Source of the DNA: BP-464 sp963825415 | Lineage (GTDB): Bacteria > Actinomycetota > Thermoleophilia > Solirubrobacterales > Solirubrobacteraceae | Reading direction: 5' to 3' | Assembly: GCA_963825415.1 (NCBI GenBank) | Contig: CAWGTD010000006.1 | Coordinates: 963,677-1,027,676, forward strand | Length of the DNA: 64,000 nt | Shown: piece by piece, positions 7,603-15,999 of the stretch | Layout of the letters: each line of letters opens with the position of its first letter | How positions within the stretch are numbered: position 1 is the first letter of the stretch | The notes under the pieces: model-generated | Seen by the model: the letters and a program-made list of their open reading frames with translations, nothing else | What the model was told of the DNA's origin: nothing | Databases searched by the model: none | Program-made: the position numbers and the translations under genes

Positions 7603-8280
7603 ATGCCCACCGTCGCGGTCCATCAGCCGACGTTCCTTCCCTGGCTGGGATGGTGGGACAAGCTCGCCCGCGGCGACGTGCTCGTCCTGCTCGACGACGC
7701 CCAGTTCCCGCGCGAGTCGCGCGGCACGTGGGTCAACCGCGTCAAGCTCGTCGTGGGCGGCGAGCCGCGCTGGGTCACCGTCCCGGTGGCCCGCGAGGGC
7801 GTGGCACCCATCAACCGCACGCGCATCGACGAACGCCAGCCGTGGCGGCGCAAGGTCCTTGGCTCGATCGAGCAGTCCTACCGCCGCGCCCCGCACTTCG
7901 ACGCGGTGTGGCCGGTCGTCCGCGCGGTCGTCGAGGAGCCCGCCGACGACCTGGCGAGCTTCAACGAGCGCGGCATCCGCGCGCTCGGAGAGCTGATGGG
8001 CGCGCCGCTGGACCGGCTCGTGCGCTCGTCGGAGATGGACGTCGACGCCACCGGCACCGACCGTCTGATCGCATTGACGCAGGCGGCCGGTGGCGACACC
8101 TACCTGTCCGGCGACGGCGCCGAGGGCTACCAGGACACCGAGAAGTACCCCGCCGCGGGCGTCCGCCTGACCTTCCAGGAGTTCACCGACCCGCGACCGA
8201 CCCCCGGGCTCTCGGTCGTCGACGCGCTGATGCACGAGGGTCCCGAGGCCGTCGCACGGCTCATAGGGTTCGCGCGGTGA
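7603..8280 (+). CDS. WbqC family protein
   Basis: 225 residues. The opening VAVHQPTFLPWLGWWDKL is the diagnostic motif of the WbqC-like family, followed by LLDDAQFPRESRGTWVNR and RWVTVPV. The C-terminal part has the conserved GDGAEGYQD...F...GV segment. WbqC-like proteins are found in O-antigen and other glycan clusters and are thought to take part in modification of amino-sugar precursors; the chemistry is not well established. It begins a three-gene coupled operon (GTGA overlaps) with a deacetylase-like protein and a methyltransferase. Confidence 0.88.
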   Translation: MPTVAVHQPTFLPWLGWWDKLARGDVLVLLDDAQFPRESRGTWVNRVKLVVGGEPRWVTVPVAREGVAPINRTRIDERQPWRRKVLGSIEQSYRRAPHFDAVWPVVRAVVEEPADDLASFNERGIRALGELMGAPLDRLVRSSEMDVDATGTDRLIALTQAAGGDTYLSGDGAEGYQDTEKYPAAGVRLTFQEFTDPRPTPGLSVVDALMHEGPEAVARLIGFAR

Positions 8281-8990
8281 AGGACTTCACGCTCGGCCGC
8301 TACTCCGAGCTGCTGCGGATCGCGCTGGACGAGGGCTATCGCTTCGTCGGGTTCGGAGAGATCGACGGGGGCTCCGACGAAGCGATCGTGCTGCGCCACG
8401 ACATCGACTTCTCGCCACGCTGGCTCGCGCCGATGGCCGCCGTCGAGCAGCTGCACGGCATCACGTCGACGTGGTGCCTGCAGCCCAGCGCGGCCACGTA
8501 TCGCTGGGACGCCGCCGAGACGCGCGCGGCGGTACGGGCGCTGCTGGACGCCGGCCACGAGCTGGCGCTGCACTTCGACGCCAACCGGTGCTCCACGCAG
8601 GCCGAGATCGTCGAGGGCGTGCTGGCCGAGGCGGCGGCGCTCGAGGGGGTCTACGACGTGCCGGTGCGCGTCGTCTCCTTCCACCAGGTCGGGCGCCGGA
8701 TGCTCAGCGACCTCGAGCTGCCGGCGCCGCTGATCAACACCTACGCGCCGCGCTTCTTCACCGAGATCGGCTACGTGTCGGACTCGAACATGCAGTGGCG
8801 GGGCAAGGACCTCGAGGCGCTGCTGCGAGCCCACGAGCACCGCCGGATGCAGGTGCTCATCCACCCCGTGTGGTGGCGCGAGGAGGCCACGACGCTGCGC
8901 GCGGCGCTGGAGAGCGTGGCCGAGGACGCCGGCCTCGCGTTCGACGAGGTCGTCAGCCCCGAGCAACGAGCGCTGATCGAGGCGTCGTGA
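8277..8990 (+). CDS. Polysaccharide deacetylase-like protein
   Basis: 237 residues, GTG start overlapping the WbqC stop. It has the NodB-like metal motif VLRHDIDFSPRW (Asp/His pair), a second histidine motif ELALHFDANR, VVSFHQVG, and near the C-terminus LIHPVWWREE. This order matches the divergent deacetylase group often found beside WbqC. The gene at 12778 encodes a paralogue with the same motifs. It probably removes an acyl group from a sugar or acts on a precursor in the cytoplasm, since there is no signal peptide. Substrate unknown. Confidence 0.78.
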   Translation: MKDFTLGRYSELLRIALDEGYRFVGFGEIDGGSDEAIVLRHDIDFSPRWLAPMAAVEQLHGITSTWCLQPSAATYRWDAAETRAAVRALLDAGHELALHFDANRCSTQAEIVEGVLAEAAALEGVYDVPVRVVSFHQVGRRMLSDLELPAPLINTYAPRFFTEIGYVSDSNMQWRGKDLEALLRAHEHRRMQVLIHPVWWREEATTLRAALESVAEDAGLAFDEVVSPEQRALIEAS

Positions 8991-9772
8991 GCCAGGTGGC
9001 GATCGAGGACCTCGCGGCCTGCCCGCGCTGCCACGCCGCGCTGGCGCTGCCCGAGCCGGCGTGTCCGGCGTGTGGGGCGACGTTCCGGCGCCTGCCCCAC
9101 GCCTGGGACCTGACGGCGCCGGATTCCGAGCTGCGCGGCCCGCTGTGGGCCGCCTGGGAGGGCGTGCAGTCCAACGGCGCGGTGGCCTACGAGGCCGACC
9201 CGGTGCACAACCTCGGCGTCGGCGACCGCGACGACTACCGGGACTTCGCGCGCTTCGCCGGCATGGACGGCCTCGTGCTGGACGTCGGCTGCGGCCCGCA
9301 GGCATGGCCCGCGCATTTCAGCTCCGCGGCCCCGGACACCCGCTTCGTCGGGGTCGATCCGCTGGTGGGCGACAGGCCGGCCGACTACCTGCAGGTCCGC
9401 GGCCTCGCCGAGTTCCTGCCGTTCCGCGACGGCGTCTTCGACCACGTCCTCTACATGACGACGCTCGACCACTTCGTCGACCCCGTCGCCGCGCTGCGCG
9501 AAGGCGCCCGCGTGCTGCGCCCGGGCGGTGCGATCGAGGTGCTGCTCGGCCACAAGTCGGCGGGCGCGCCGCGGCCGGAGACGTCGCCTGACTGGTACAC
9601 GGCGCTCGAGCGCCCCGACGGCGCCGAGGACCTCTTCCACATCCGCCGCCTCGACGATCCAGCCGAGGCCGACCGCATGTTCGCCGCCGCGGGGCTGACC
9701 GTCGTCGACCGCGAGGTCCATCCCGTCGACGAGTGGCGGTCGAACTCCTATCACCGGCTGGCGCCCGCCTAG
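8987..9772 (+). CDS. SAM-dependent methyltransferase with N-terminal zinc ribbon
   Basis: 261 residues, GTG start overlapping the preceding stop. An N-terminal CPRCHAAL ... CPACGATF zinc ribbon (Trm112-like) is followed by a class I methyltransferase core: VLDVGCGPQAWP, VGVDPLVGDRP, and DHVLYMTTLDHFVDP before the VLRPGG motif. It closes the WbqC operon. Its TAG stop is the first three bases of the MITE-like element at 9770, so the natural C-terminus may have been trimmed or extended by that insertion. The methyl acceptor is probably a sugar. Confidence 0.83.
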   Translation: MSQVAIEDLAACPRCHAALALPEPACPACGATFRRLPHAWDLTAPDSELRGPLWAAWEGVQSNGAVAYEADPVHNLGVGDRDDYRDFARFAGMDGLVLDVGCGPQAWPAHFSSAAPDTRFVGVDPLVGDRPADYLQVRGLAEFLPFRDGVFDHVLYMTTLDHFVDPVAALREGARVLRPGGAIEVLLGHKSAGAPRPETSPDWYTALERPDGAEDLFHIRRLDDPAEADRMFAAAGLTVVDREVHPVDEWRSNSYHRLAPA

Positions 9773-9935
9773 GAGCCTGGCGAAGAACCAACGGTCGTCC
9801 GGGACGGTCGATCCGTGGATGCCGGGCGGTGGCCGTATCCGAAGACGTAGCAGCGCTACGGCGAGGATCAGGGGCGCCGATCCGGCGCCGCGGAGCGGCC
9901 GTACCGGGCGACCCGAGTTCTTTGACAGGCTCCTA
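9770..9935. mobile_element. 166-bp MITE-like element with 19-bp terminal inverted repeats
   Basis: The left end (9770-9788) reads TAGGAGCCTGGCGAAGAAC. The reverse complement of the right end (9917-9935) reads TAGGAGCCTGTCAAAGAAC, matching at 17 of 19 positions. The inside has no coding potential and holds two smaller hairpins (CGTAGC-GCTACG at 9846-9860; GGCGCCG-CGGCGCC at 9873-9889). There is no transposase, so it would be non-autonomous. It lies exactly between two convergent genes, and the terminal TAG on each side is the stop codon of each gene. A clear target duplication is not visible; TA flanks both ends. Confidence 0.68.
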
Positions 9936-11807
9936 ACGAACGAACGTGCGCAGCCACTGCTCCAGCGAGAGCAGTGACCAGATCAGCAGCCGGCGGTTGA
10001 CCTTGCCGGCGAGGTGGTCCTCGACCAGGCCGCGCACCGCGGGCCCGTCGAGGTACTCGTAGAGGCGCGCGTCGGAATCGAGCAGCGTGCGGCGCACGTA
10101 GTCGATCGACTCGCCGCGGAACCAGCTCGCGTCCGGCGCGGCGAAGCCCTGCTTCTGCCCGCCGGTGATCTCGGCGGGCACGTGGCGCTCCATCGCGCGG
10201 CGCAGCAGCAGCTTGCCGTCGCGCGCATCGGAGAAGAAGCGCTCGGTCTTGGGCCCCGGCTCGTTCTCGTCGAGCCGCACGACCTCCCCGAGGTTGCCGA
10301 GCTTGAGCCCCACCGGGACGCCCTGGGCGAAGTCGACGAGGTCGTTGTCGAGGAACGGCAGGCGGGTCTCCAGCGAGTGGGCCATCGAGAGCTTGTCCTC
10401 GACCACCAGCAGGCCGTGCAGGAACGTGCGCGCCTCGAGGTAGAGCGAGTGGTTGATGTAGTCCTCCGGGCGCGTCAGCTCCGGCGCGTGGGTCTGGAAG
10501 ACGTCGGCGAAGATGGCGCGCGTGTCGACGTCGCGCACGTCGCTCCAGATCGGGGCGAAGACGCGCTCGATGTCGTTCGGTGCCAGCAGGCGCTGCCAGA
10601 AGCCGTAGTACTTGGCGACGTAGTCGTCGAAGGAGTCGTTGACGACCGCGCGGTAGTAGCGCCACGGGTAGCCGCCGAACAGCTCGTCGCCGCCGGCGCC
10701 CGACAGGACGACCTTGACGAACTTGGCCGCCAGGCGGGCCGCGTAGTAGTTCGGATAGCACTGGCCGACGCGGGGGTCCTCCAGATGCTCGGTCAGCGTC
10801 GGCATCACGCGCTCGAGGTCGCCGGCCTTGAGCACCATCTCGTAGTGCTCGGTGCCGAACAGGTACGACATCCGCTCGGCCTTGATGCGCTCGTCGAAGG
10901 CCAGCTCGATGCCGGATGCCGAGGACAGGTCGAAGCCGACGGTGAACGACGTGAAGGCATCGGAGAACTGCGGCGCGGCGACAGCGGTGATCGAGCCCGA
11001 GTCCATGCCGCCTGACAGGTAGGAGCCGACCGGCACGTCGGCCACGAGCTGGCGCGTCACGGCCTGACGGAAGAGGCGGTCGAGCTCCTCGAGGCACTCG
11101 CGCTCGTCGACCGGCCCGTCGGGCTCGCGGAAGTCGAAGTCCCAGTAGCGCTCGATCCGCGGCTCGCCGTCGGCCCCTACCCGCATCAGCGTCCCCGGCG
11201 GCAGCAGCTTCACGCCGGCGAACAGCGTCCGCTCGGTGAACAGGTTCTGGAACGTCAGGTACTCGAGCAGCGCCTGGCGGTCGAGGTCGGCGCGCATCGC
11301 CGGATGGGCGAGCAGCGCCTTGACCTCCGATCCGAACAGCAGCGCGTTGCCTGCCCGCGTCCAGTACAGCGGCTTGATGCCGTAGCGGTCGCGGGCGAGC
11401 AGCAGCTCGCGGCGCTCGCGGTCCCACAGCGAAAGCGCGTAGAGGCCGTTGAAGCGCTCCAGCGCGGCGGCGCCCCACTCGGCCAGCGCGTAGAGGACGA
11501 CCTCCGTGTCGCAGCGCGACCGGAAGCGGCGGCCGAGCGACTCGAGCTCTGCCCGCAGCTCGGCGAAGTTGTAGACCTCGCCGTTGTAGGACAGGACGAA
11601 GCGACCGTCCTCCGAGGCCATCGGCTGCTCGCCGGCCGGCGAGAGGTCGATGATCGCCAGGCGGCGGTGCCCGAAGGCCAGCGGCCCGTCGGCGAACGTC
11701 CCCTCGCCGTCCGGACCGCGGTGCGCGATGGCGTCCGCCATCGCGCCCGCCACGTCAGGGGAGGCGGGGGCGCCGTCGAGGTTGAGGATGCCTGTGATGC
11801 CGCACAT
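9933..11807 (-). CDS. Asparagine synthase (glutamine-hydrolysing)-like amidotransferase 1
   Basis: 624 residues. ATG at 11807 places Cys2 (MCGITGIL) as the N-terminal nucleophile of the class II glutaminase domain, with RGPDGEG and YNGEVYNF motifs of the ammonia-releasing site. The synthetase domain has the ATP pyrophosphatase P-loop SGGMDS at 265-270 and SGAGGDELFGGY. In polysaccharide clusters such AsnB-like proteins are credited with amidating hexuronic acids (WbpS-like) rather than aspartate. It is convergent with the WbqC operon across the MITE-like element, whose right end supplies the TAG stop. It is the most divergent of the three AsnB-like proteins here. Confidence 0.9.
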   Translation of the reverse strand: MCGITGILNLDGAPASPDVAGAMADAIAHRGPDGEGTFADGPLAFGHRRLAIIDLSPAGEQPMASEDGRFVLSYNGEVYNFAELRAELESLGRRFRSRCDTEVVLYALAEWGAAALERFNGLYALSLWDRERRELLLARDRYGIKPLYWTRAGNALLFGSEVKALLAHPAMRADLDRQALLEYLTFQNLFTERTLFAGVKLLPPGTLMRVGADGEPRIERYWDFDFREPDGPVDERECLEELDRLFRQAVTRQLVADVPVGSYLSGGMDSGSITAVAAPQFSDAFTSFTVGFDLSSASGIELAFDERIKAERMSYLFGTEHYEMVLKAGDLERVMPTLTEHLEDPRVGQCYPNYYAARLAAKFVKVVLSGAGGDELFGGYPWRYYRAVVNDSFDDYVAKYYGFWQRLLAPNDIERVFAPIWSDVRDVDTRAIFADVFQTHAPELTRPEDYINHSLYLEARTFLHGLLVVEDKLSMAHSLETRLPFLDNDLVDFAQGVPVGLKLGNLGEVVRLDENEPGPKTERFFSDARDGKLLLRRAMERHVPAEITGGQKQGFAAPDASWFRGESIDYVRRTLLDSDARLYEYLDGPAVRGLVEDHLAGKVNRRLLIWSLLSLEQWLRTFVR

Positions 11808-11878
11808 AGGGCCGCTCGTTGAACGTCGCCATCATGCGCGAGTTGCGAGCGTGGCGCGGAATGGCGCCAGCGCGCGGA

Positions 11879-11884
11879 TACCCT
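11879..11884 (+). promoter_or_regulatory. -10 element TACCCT for epimerase at 11894
   Basis: TACCCT is 9 nt before ATG 11894. It supports this start over the upstream ATG at 11819. Confidence 0.5.
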
Positions 11885-11893
11885 GCGGACGCG

Positions 11894-12781
11894 ATGCGTG
11901 TCCTGCTGACCGGGGCGAGCGGCCTCATCGGCCGCGAGCTCGTACGGCTCGCCCCGCCCGAATGGGAGCTGCTGGCGCTGGGCCGCCGGCCACCCGAAAC
12001 CGGCACCTGGCTGAAGGCCGACCTGGCCGACCCCATCGCGCTGCAGGCGATCCTGCCCGGCGACCTCGACGCCGTCGTGCACCTCGCCCAGGGGCGGCGC
12101 TATCGCGACTTTCCGGAGTGCGCGCCGGAGGTCGTCGCCGTCAACGTCACCGCCACCGCAATCCTGCTCGACCACGCGGTCCGCAGCGGGGCCGGCGCGT
12201 TTCACCTCGCCTCGACCGCGACCGTCTACCGCCCGTCGGACGCGCCGCTCGACGAGACCGCGCCGACCGAGGCGCAGGGCATCTACGCGGCGAGCAAGCG
12301 CAGCGCCGAGCTGCTCTGCGGCCCCTACGCAAGCGTCCTGGGCTGCCGCGTGCTGCGGATCTTCACGGCCTTCGGCGCCGAGCGCGACGGACGGCTGGTC
12401 GCCGACCTGGTCGACCGCGTCGAGTCCGGCCGCCCCGTCGAGATCCGCGGCGAGCGCGGCCTGGTCACCAGCCCGATCCATGCGGTCGACGCCGCCCGCG
12501 CGCTCGTCGCATCGGTGAACCACCCCCCGGCTCCCGGCGATCTCGACGTCGTCAACGTGGGTGGCGCCGAGGCCCTGGGGCTCGAGGAGATGGCGACCGC
12601 GATCGGAGCGGCGCTCGGGCGCGAGCCGCTGTTCGACCGGCGCCCGGGCACGGACGTCGGGATCGTCGCCGACCGCCGGCGTTGCGTCGAGGTGCTCGGC
12701 GTCCCCGAGCCGCTCGCGTTCGCCGCCGCCATCGCGGCGGAGCTGCGCCCGACGGTCGAGGCGGTCGAGGGCCTGCGATGA
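11894..12781 (+). CDS. NAD-dependent epimerase/dehydratase
   Basis: 295 residues. MRVLLTGASGLIGRELVRL carries the N-terminal GxxGxxG motif, and catalytic YAASK (YxxxK) follows STATVYRPSD. It is shorter than typical GalE-like enzymes and lacks an aspartate at the end of strand 2 (LLALGRRP), so NADP is plausible. The start at 11894 is chosen because of the TACCCT box and the immediate Rossmann motif; an upstream ATG adds 25 unrelated residues. It leads a six-gene run of overlapping start/stop junctions (epimerase, deacetylase-like, FkbM, two methyltransferases, glycosyltransferase). The sugar substrate is not evident. Confidence 0.85.
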   Translation: MRVLLTGASGLIGRELVRLAPPEWELLALGRRPPETGTWLKADLADPIALQAILPGDLDAVVHLAQGRRYRDFPECAPEVVAVNVTATAILLDHAVRSGAGAFHLASTATVYRPSDAPLDETAPTEAQGIYAASKRSAELLCGPYASVLGCRVLRIFTAFGAERDGRLVADLVDRVESGRPVEIRGERGLVTSPIHAVDAARALVASVNHPPAPGDLDVVNVGGAEALGLEEMATAIGAALGREPLFDRRPGTDVGIVADRRRCVEVLGVPEPLAFAAAIAAELRPTVEAVEGLR

Positions 12782-13578
12782 GCTGGGAGAGCCCGTTCAC
12801 CTTCGACTTCCTGCGCGAGCTGCTCGACGAGGCGGGCCGAGCATGCGAGGTGCGCCTGCTGGGCGACGGCCTGCCCGCGCACGCCGGATCGGACCCCGTC
12901 CTGGTGGTCCGCCACGACGTCGACCTCGCGCTGGAACCGGCCGTCGCGCTCGGTGACGTCGAGGCTCGCGCCGGCGTGCGGGCCACAGTGCTGGTGATGG
13001 TCGACTCCCCGCTCTACGACCTCGACGCCGAGGGCTCGCGTGCAGCGTTGCGGACGCTGCGCGACATGGGGCACGACATCGGCCTGCACATGGACCTCGG
13101 GCCGCGCGGCGACCGCGAGGGCCTCGCGATCGACGAGGTCCTGCCCGAGATCGAGGCCTGCCGCGACCGGCTGGCGGACGTGCTCGGCGAGGCGCCGCGC
13201 GCGATCTCGTTTCACCGCCCGGCGGACCCGCTCGTCGCGGCGCTGGCCGAGCCCGCGGAGATCTGCGGGATGACCAACGCCTACCACGCCGCGCTGATGG
13301 CCTGTTACGTCGCCGACTCGGCGGGCACGTGGCGCCACGGCGACCCGCGGCCGATCCTGCGCCAGCCGCCGTGCGCCACGGTTCAGCTGCTGCTGCACCC
13401 GTTCTGGTGGGGGGAGCGCCATCAGTCGGCCGCCGACCGCCTGGAGACCTTCTACCGCGAGCGGACCGACGGCCTCGCTCCGTTCGACGCGCTGGCCTTC
13501 GACCGCACCCTCGCCAACGTCGTGCGGCGCGCGCGCCGCGCGGGGCTGCTGAGCCCGGCCGAGGTGGCCGCTCCGTGA
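12778..13578 (+). CDS. Polysaccharide deacetylase-like protein, second paralogue
   Basis: 266 residues, ATGA overlap with the epimerase. Motifs parallel the protein at 8277: LVVRHDVDLAL (Asp/His metal site), DIGLHMDLG, AISFHRP and LLLHPFWWGER. There is no signal peptide, so it is expected to act in the cytoplasm on a nucleotide- or lipid-linked sugar. The shared HP-aromatic-WW end of the two paralogues is more conserved than the rest and may be an active-site wall. The substrate may differ between the two copies. Confidence 0.77.
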   Translation: MSWESPFTFDFLRELLDEAGRACEVRLLGDGLPAHAGSDPVLVVRHDVDLALEPAVALGDVEARAGVRATVLVMVDSPLYDLDAEGSRAALRTLRDMGHDIGLHMDLGPRGDREGLAIDEVLPEIEACRDRLADVLGEAPRAISFHRPADPLVAALAEPAEICGMTNAYHAALMACYVADSAGTWRHGDPRPILRQPPCATVQLLLHPFWWGERHQSAADRLETFYRERTDGLAPFDALAFDRTLANVVRRARRAGLLSPAEVAAP

Positions 13579-14450
13579 ACGGGGCTCAGAGCAAGCTCTC
13601 GACCGGCCTCGTGCGCCTGCTGAGGCGCGGCGTGGGGGTGCCGGGCCTGCGCTGGTTGAGCACGCGGAAGCCGATCGCCCGCATCACCGGAGCGATGCGC
13701 GGCGCGCTGGTCGTCGAAAGCCGGCGCTTTGCGCTCAACGAGCTGCGCCGTTCGGATTGCGAGGCGACCTACACGCTGCGGGGCGGCACGCGAAGGGCGG
13801 TGATCCGCCATCACAGCTTCGACGTCCTGACGCTCGGCGAGATCTTCGCGCGGGGGGAATACGCGCCGCCGGCGCCGGTCGCCGCCCGCCTCGACGCATT
13901 GGGGCGAGCGCCGCGCGTCGTCGACCTCGGAGCGAACGTCGGGCTCTTCGGCCTGTGGATGCTGGCGCGCACACCTGCGGCGCAGATCGTCGCGTACGAG
14001 CCCGACCCGGAGAACGCCGCGGTGCACGCCCGGGTGATCGCCCTCAACGAGGCGGCCGCGCAATGGCGGCTGGTGCCCGCGTGTGCCGCGACGACCGACG
14101 GCAGCACGCGGTTCGTGGCGGGCAAGGAGACCCTGTCGCACGTCGATCTCCATGCGGCCGCAAACGGCGCGGCGGCCGACGTCCCGGCGATCGACGTCTT
14201 CCCCGACCTCATGAGCGCCGACTTCGCGAAGATCGACATCGAGGGCGGGGAGTGGTCGCTGCTGGAGGACCCGCGCTTCTCCGACCTCCCGACACCCGTG
14301 CTCTGCGTCGAATACCACCCCTACGGCTGCCCGGAGCCCGACCCGGCGATCGCCGCCCGCGAGCGGCTCTCCGCGGCCGGCTATCGGGTCGAGACCATCG
14401 CAGTCGCCCACCTGCCCGGCCAGGGCCACGCCTGGGCGTGGAAGCCATGA
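13575..14450 (+). CDS. FkbM family methyltransferase
   Basis: 291 residues, GTG start overlapping the previous stop. The core holds VVDLGANVGLFGLWML (motif I), IVAYEPDPENA and, near the C-terminus, DFAKIDIEGGEWSLL, the hallmark FkbM motif. The N-terminal 100 residues (TYTLRGGTRRAVIRHHSFDV) fit the family's usual N-terminal strand region. FkbM enzymes O-methylate sugars or polyketides. Within this operon a sugar hydroxyl is the likely acceptor. The next gene starts within its stop (ATGA). Confidence 0.88.
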   Translation: MNGAQSKLSTGLVRLLRRGVGVPGLRWLSTRKPIARITGAMRGALVVESRRFALNELRRSDCEATYTLRGGTRRAVIRHHSFDVLTLGEIFARGEYAPPAPVAARLDALGRAPRVVDLGANVGLFGLWMLARTPAAQIVAYEPDPENAAVHARVIALNEAAAQWRLVPACAATTDGSTRFVAGKETLSHVDLHAAANGAAADVPAIDVFPDLMSADFAKIDIEGGEWSLLEDPRFSDLPTPVLCVEYHPYGCPEPDPAIAARERLSAAGYRVETIAVAHLPGQGHAWAWKP

Positions 14451-15199
14451 GCCGCATCGGGCGCTTCGACACCGACTCGGCGGCGCTGCAGGCCCGGCTG
14501 GCCGCCCACGAGCGCTATTCGTCGGGCGACATGACCGGCTGGGCGCTCGAGCACCTCGGCGCCGAACCGGGCGACGACGTTCTCGACGTCGGCGCCGGGA
14601 CGGGCGCCCAGACGCTGCGGCTCGCGCCGCAGGTCGCGTCGGTGCTCGCCGTCGACGCCTCCGAGGAGTCGCTGGCGCTCGTCGCGGGCGAGGCGCCGGA
14701 GAACGTGACCACGCTGGCGGGGACCTTCGACGAGCTCGCGGGCCGGCCGTGCGAGCGGCGCTTTCACCGCGCGATCAGCTGCTACGCGCTCTATTACGCC
14801 GAGGACACCCGCGCGGTCATCGCCCGCGTGCGCGACCTGCTGCGCGACGACGGCGTCTTCTTCTTCTGCGGGCCGTCGTACGAGAACAACGCCGAGCTGC
14901 GCCGCTTCCACTGGGCGCTCGCCGGCGCCGAACCGCCGGGCCCGACGCCCGCCGCGACCTTCATGGAGCAGACCGGCCCGGCGATCTGCACCGAGCTGTT
15001 CGCGACCGTCGAGCGTTTGGAGTTCGAGAACCCCGTGCGCTACGACTCCGCCGCCGCGCTGGTCGACTACTGGCGCAACTACAACCTCTACGACCCCGAG
15101 CTCGAGGAACGCTTCGAGGCCGCGGCCGCCGAGCACTTCGCCGGCAACGCCGAGTTCGTGACGGCCAAGCGGGTCGTGGGGATCCGCGCCGCGGTGTGA
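14447..15199 (+). CDS. Class I SAM-dependent methyltransferase
   Basis: 250 residues. VLDVGAGTGAQTLRLAPQV forms motif I, followed by VLAVDASEESL and RAISCYALYYAEDTRAVI. The C-terminal part (CGPSYENNAELRRFHWALAG) recalls methyltransferases that act on glycan or lipid precursors. The ATG overlaps the FkbM stop, and its own stop overlaps the next start as TGATG, so translation is likely coupled. The acceptor is unknown. Confidence 0.83.
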   Translation: MSRIGRFDTDSAALQARLAAHERYSSGDMTGWALEHLGAEPGDDVLDVGAGTGAQTLRLAPQVASVLAVDASEESLALVAGEAPENVTTLAGTFDELAGRPCERRFHRAISCYALYYAEDTRAVIARVRDLLRDDGVFFFCGPSYENNAELRRFHWALAGAEPPGPTPAATFMEQTGPAICTELFATVERLEFENPVRYDSAAALVDYWRNYNLYDPELEERFEAAAAEHFAGNAEFVTAKRVVGIRAAV

Positions 15200-15999
15200 T
15201 GGCCCTGACGTCGCCGCCCATGTCCGCGCCGCTCGACACCCGACAGCTCCTGCGCAGCGCGGTGGCCCATCCGACCTGGGTGGCGGCACACGCACGCCAG
15301 CTGATGGCCGCCCGGCGGCCCGACCCCGTCCTGGATGCCGCCGCCAGCGAGCCCTACCTGATGAGCGCGCAGGAGGCGGTGGCCGCCGTCCTCGACGTCC
15401 GCGTCGCGCACGTCGCGGCGCACTGGCCGAGCGAGGTCTCAGACGCGGAGTCCGACGCGGCGTTTCAGCTGCGGGCGCTGGATGCGCGGCCGGTGCTGCG
15501 CGAGGTCGTGGCCGCGATCGTCCGGTTGATGCGCCCGGCCGTGATGGTCGAGACCGGGGTGGCCGCCGGGCACACGAGCGCCGTCGCGCTGGGCGTGATG
15601 GAGGAGATCGGCGAGGGCCGGCTCGTCAGCGTCGACCTGCCGCCGCTGCGCGTCGACCACGCCGACTACACCGGGCACGTCGTCGGACCCGAGCTTCGCG
15701 GGCGCTGGACGCTCGTCCTGGGTTCTTCCCGCCAGCAGCTGCCCCGCGTCCTGCGCAAGTGGGGCCCGATCGACGTGTTCCTGCACGACTCCGACCACGC
15801 CTACGCCGCACAGCTGCGCGAATATCGCACGGCGTGGCCGCACCTCCGCGCGGGCGGCGTCTTGATTTCCGACGACGTCGCCAGCCCCGCCTTCCTGGAG
15901 TTCGCGAGCGAGGTGGGCGCGCGGCCTCACCTGATCGCGGGCACCGCCATGTCGGGCACCACCTCCGCCCTCGGCCTGCTGCGCAAGGCTCAGCCTTGA
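15199..15999 (+). CDS. CmcI/Methyltransf_24-type methyltransferase
   Basis: 266 residues. MVETGVAAGHTSAVALGVME is motif I of the CmcI/rhamnosyl O-methyltransferase type; VFLHDSDHAYAAQLREY and GGVLISDDV give the metal-dependent acidic residues of that group. The N-terminal 100 residues are a helical lead-in (ARQLMAARRPDPVLD). It may methylate a deoxysugar or amino sugar. It starts by TGATG overlap and ends in TTGA overlap with the next gene. Confidence 0.8.
   Translation: MALTSPPMSAPLDTRQLLRSAVAHPTWVAAHARQLMAARRPDPVLDAAASEPYLMSAQEAVAAVLDVRVAHVAAHWPSEVSDAESDAAFQLRALDARPVLREVVAAIVRLMRPAVMVETGVAAGHTSAVALGVMEEIGEGRLVSVDLPPLRVDHADYTGHVVGPELRGRWTLVLGSSRQQLPRVLRKWGPIDVFLHDSDHAYAAQLREYRTAWPHLRAGGVLISDDVASPAFLEFASEVGARPHLIAGTAMSGTTSALGLLRKAQP

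Noticed and set aside
9846..9889. Two hairpins inside the MITE-like element as intrinsic terminators
   Set aside because: Stems of 6-7 bp without a T-run on either strand. They are mentioned as internal structure only.
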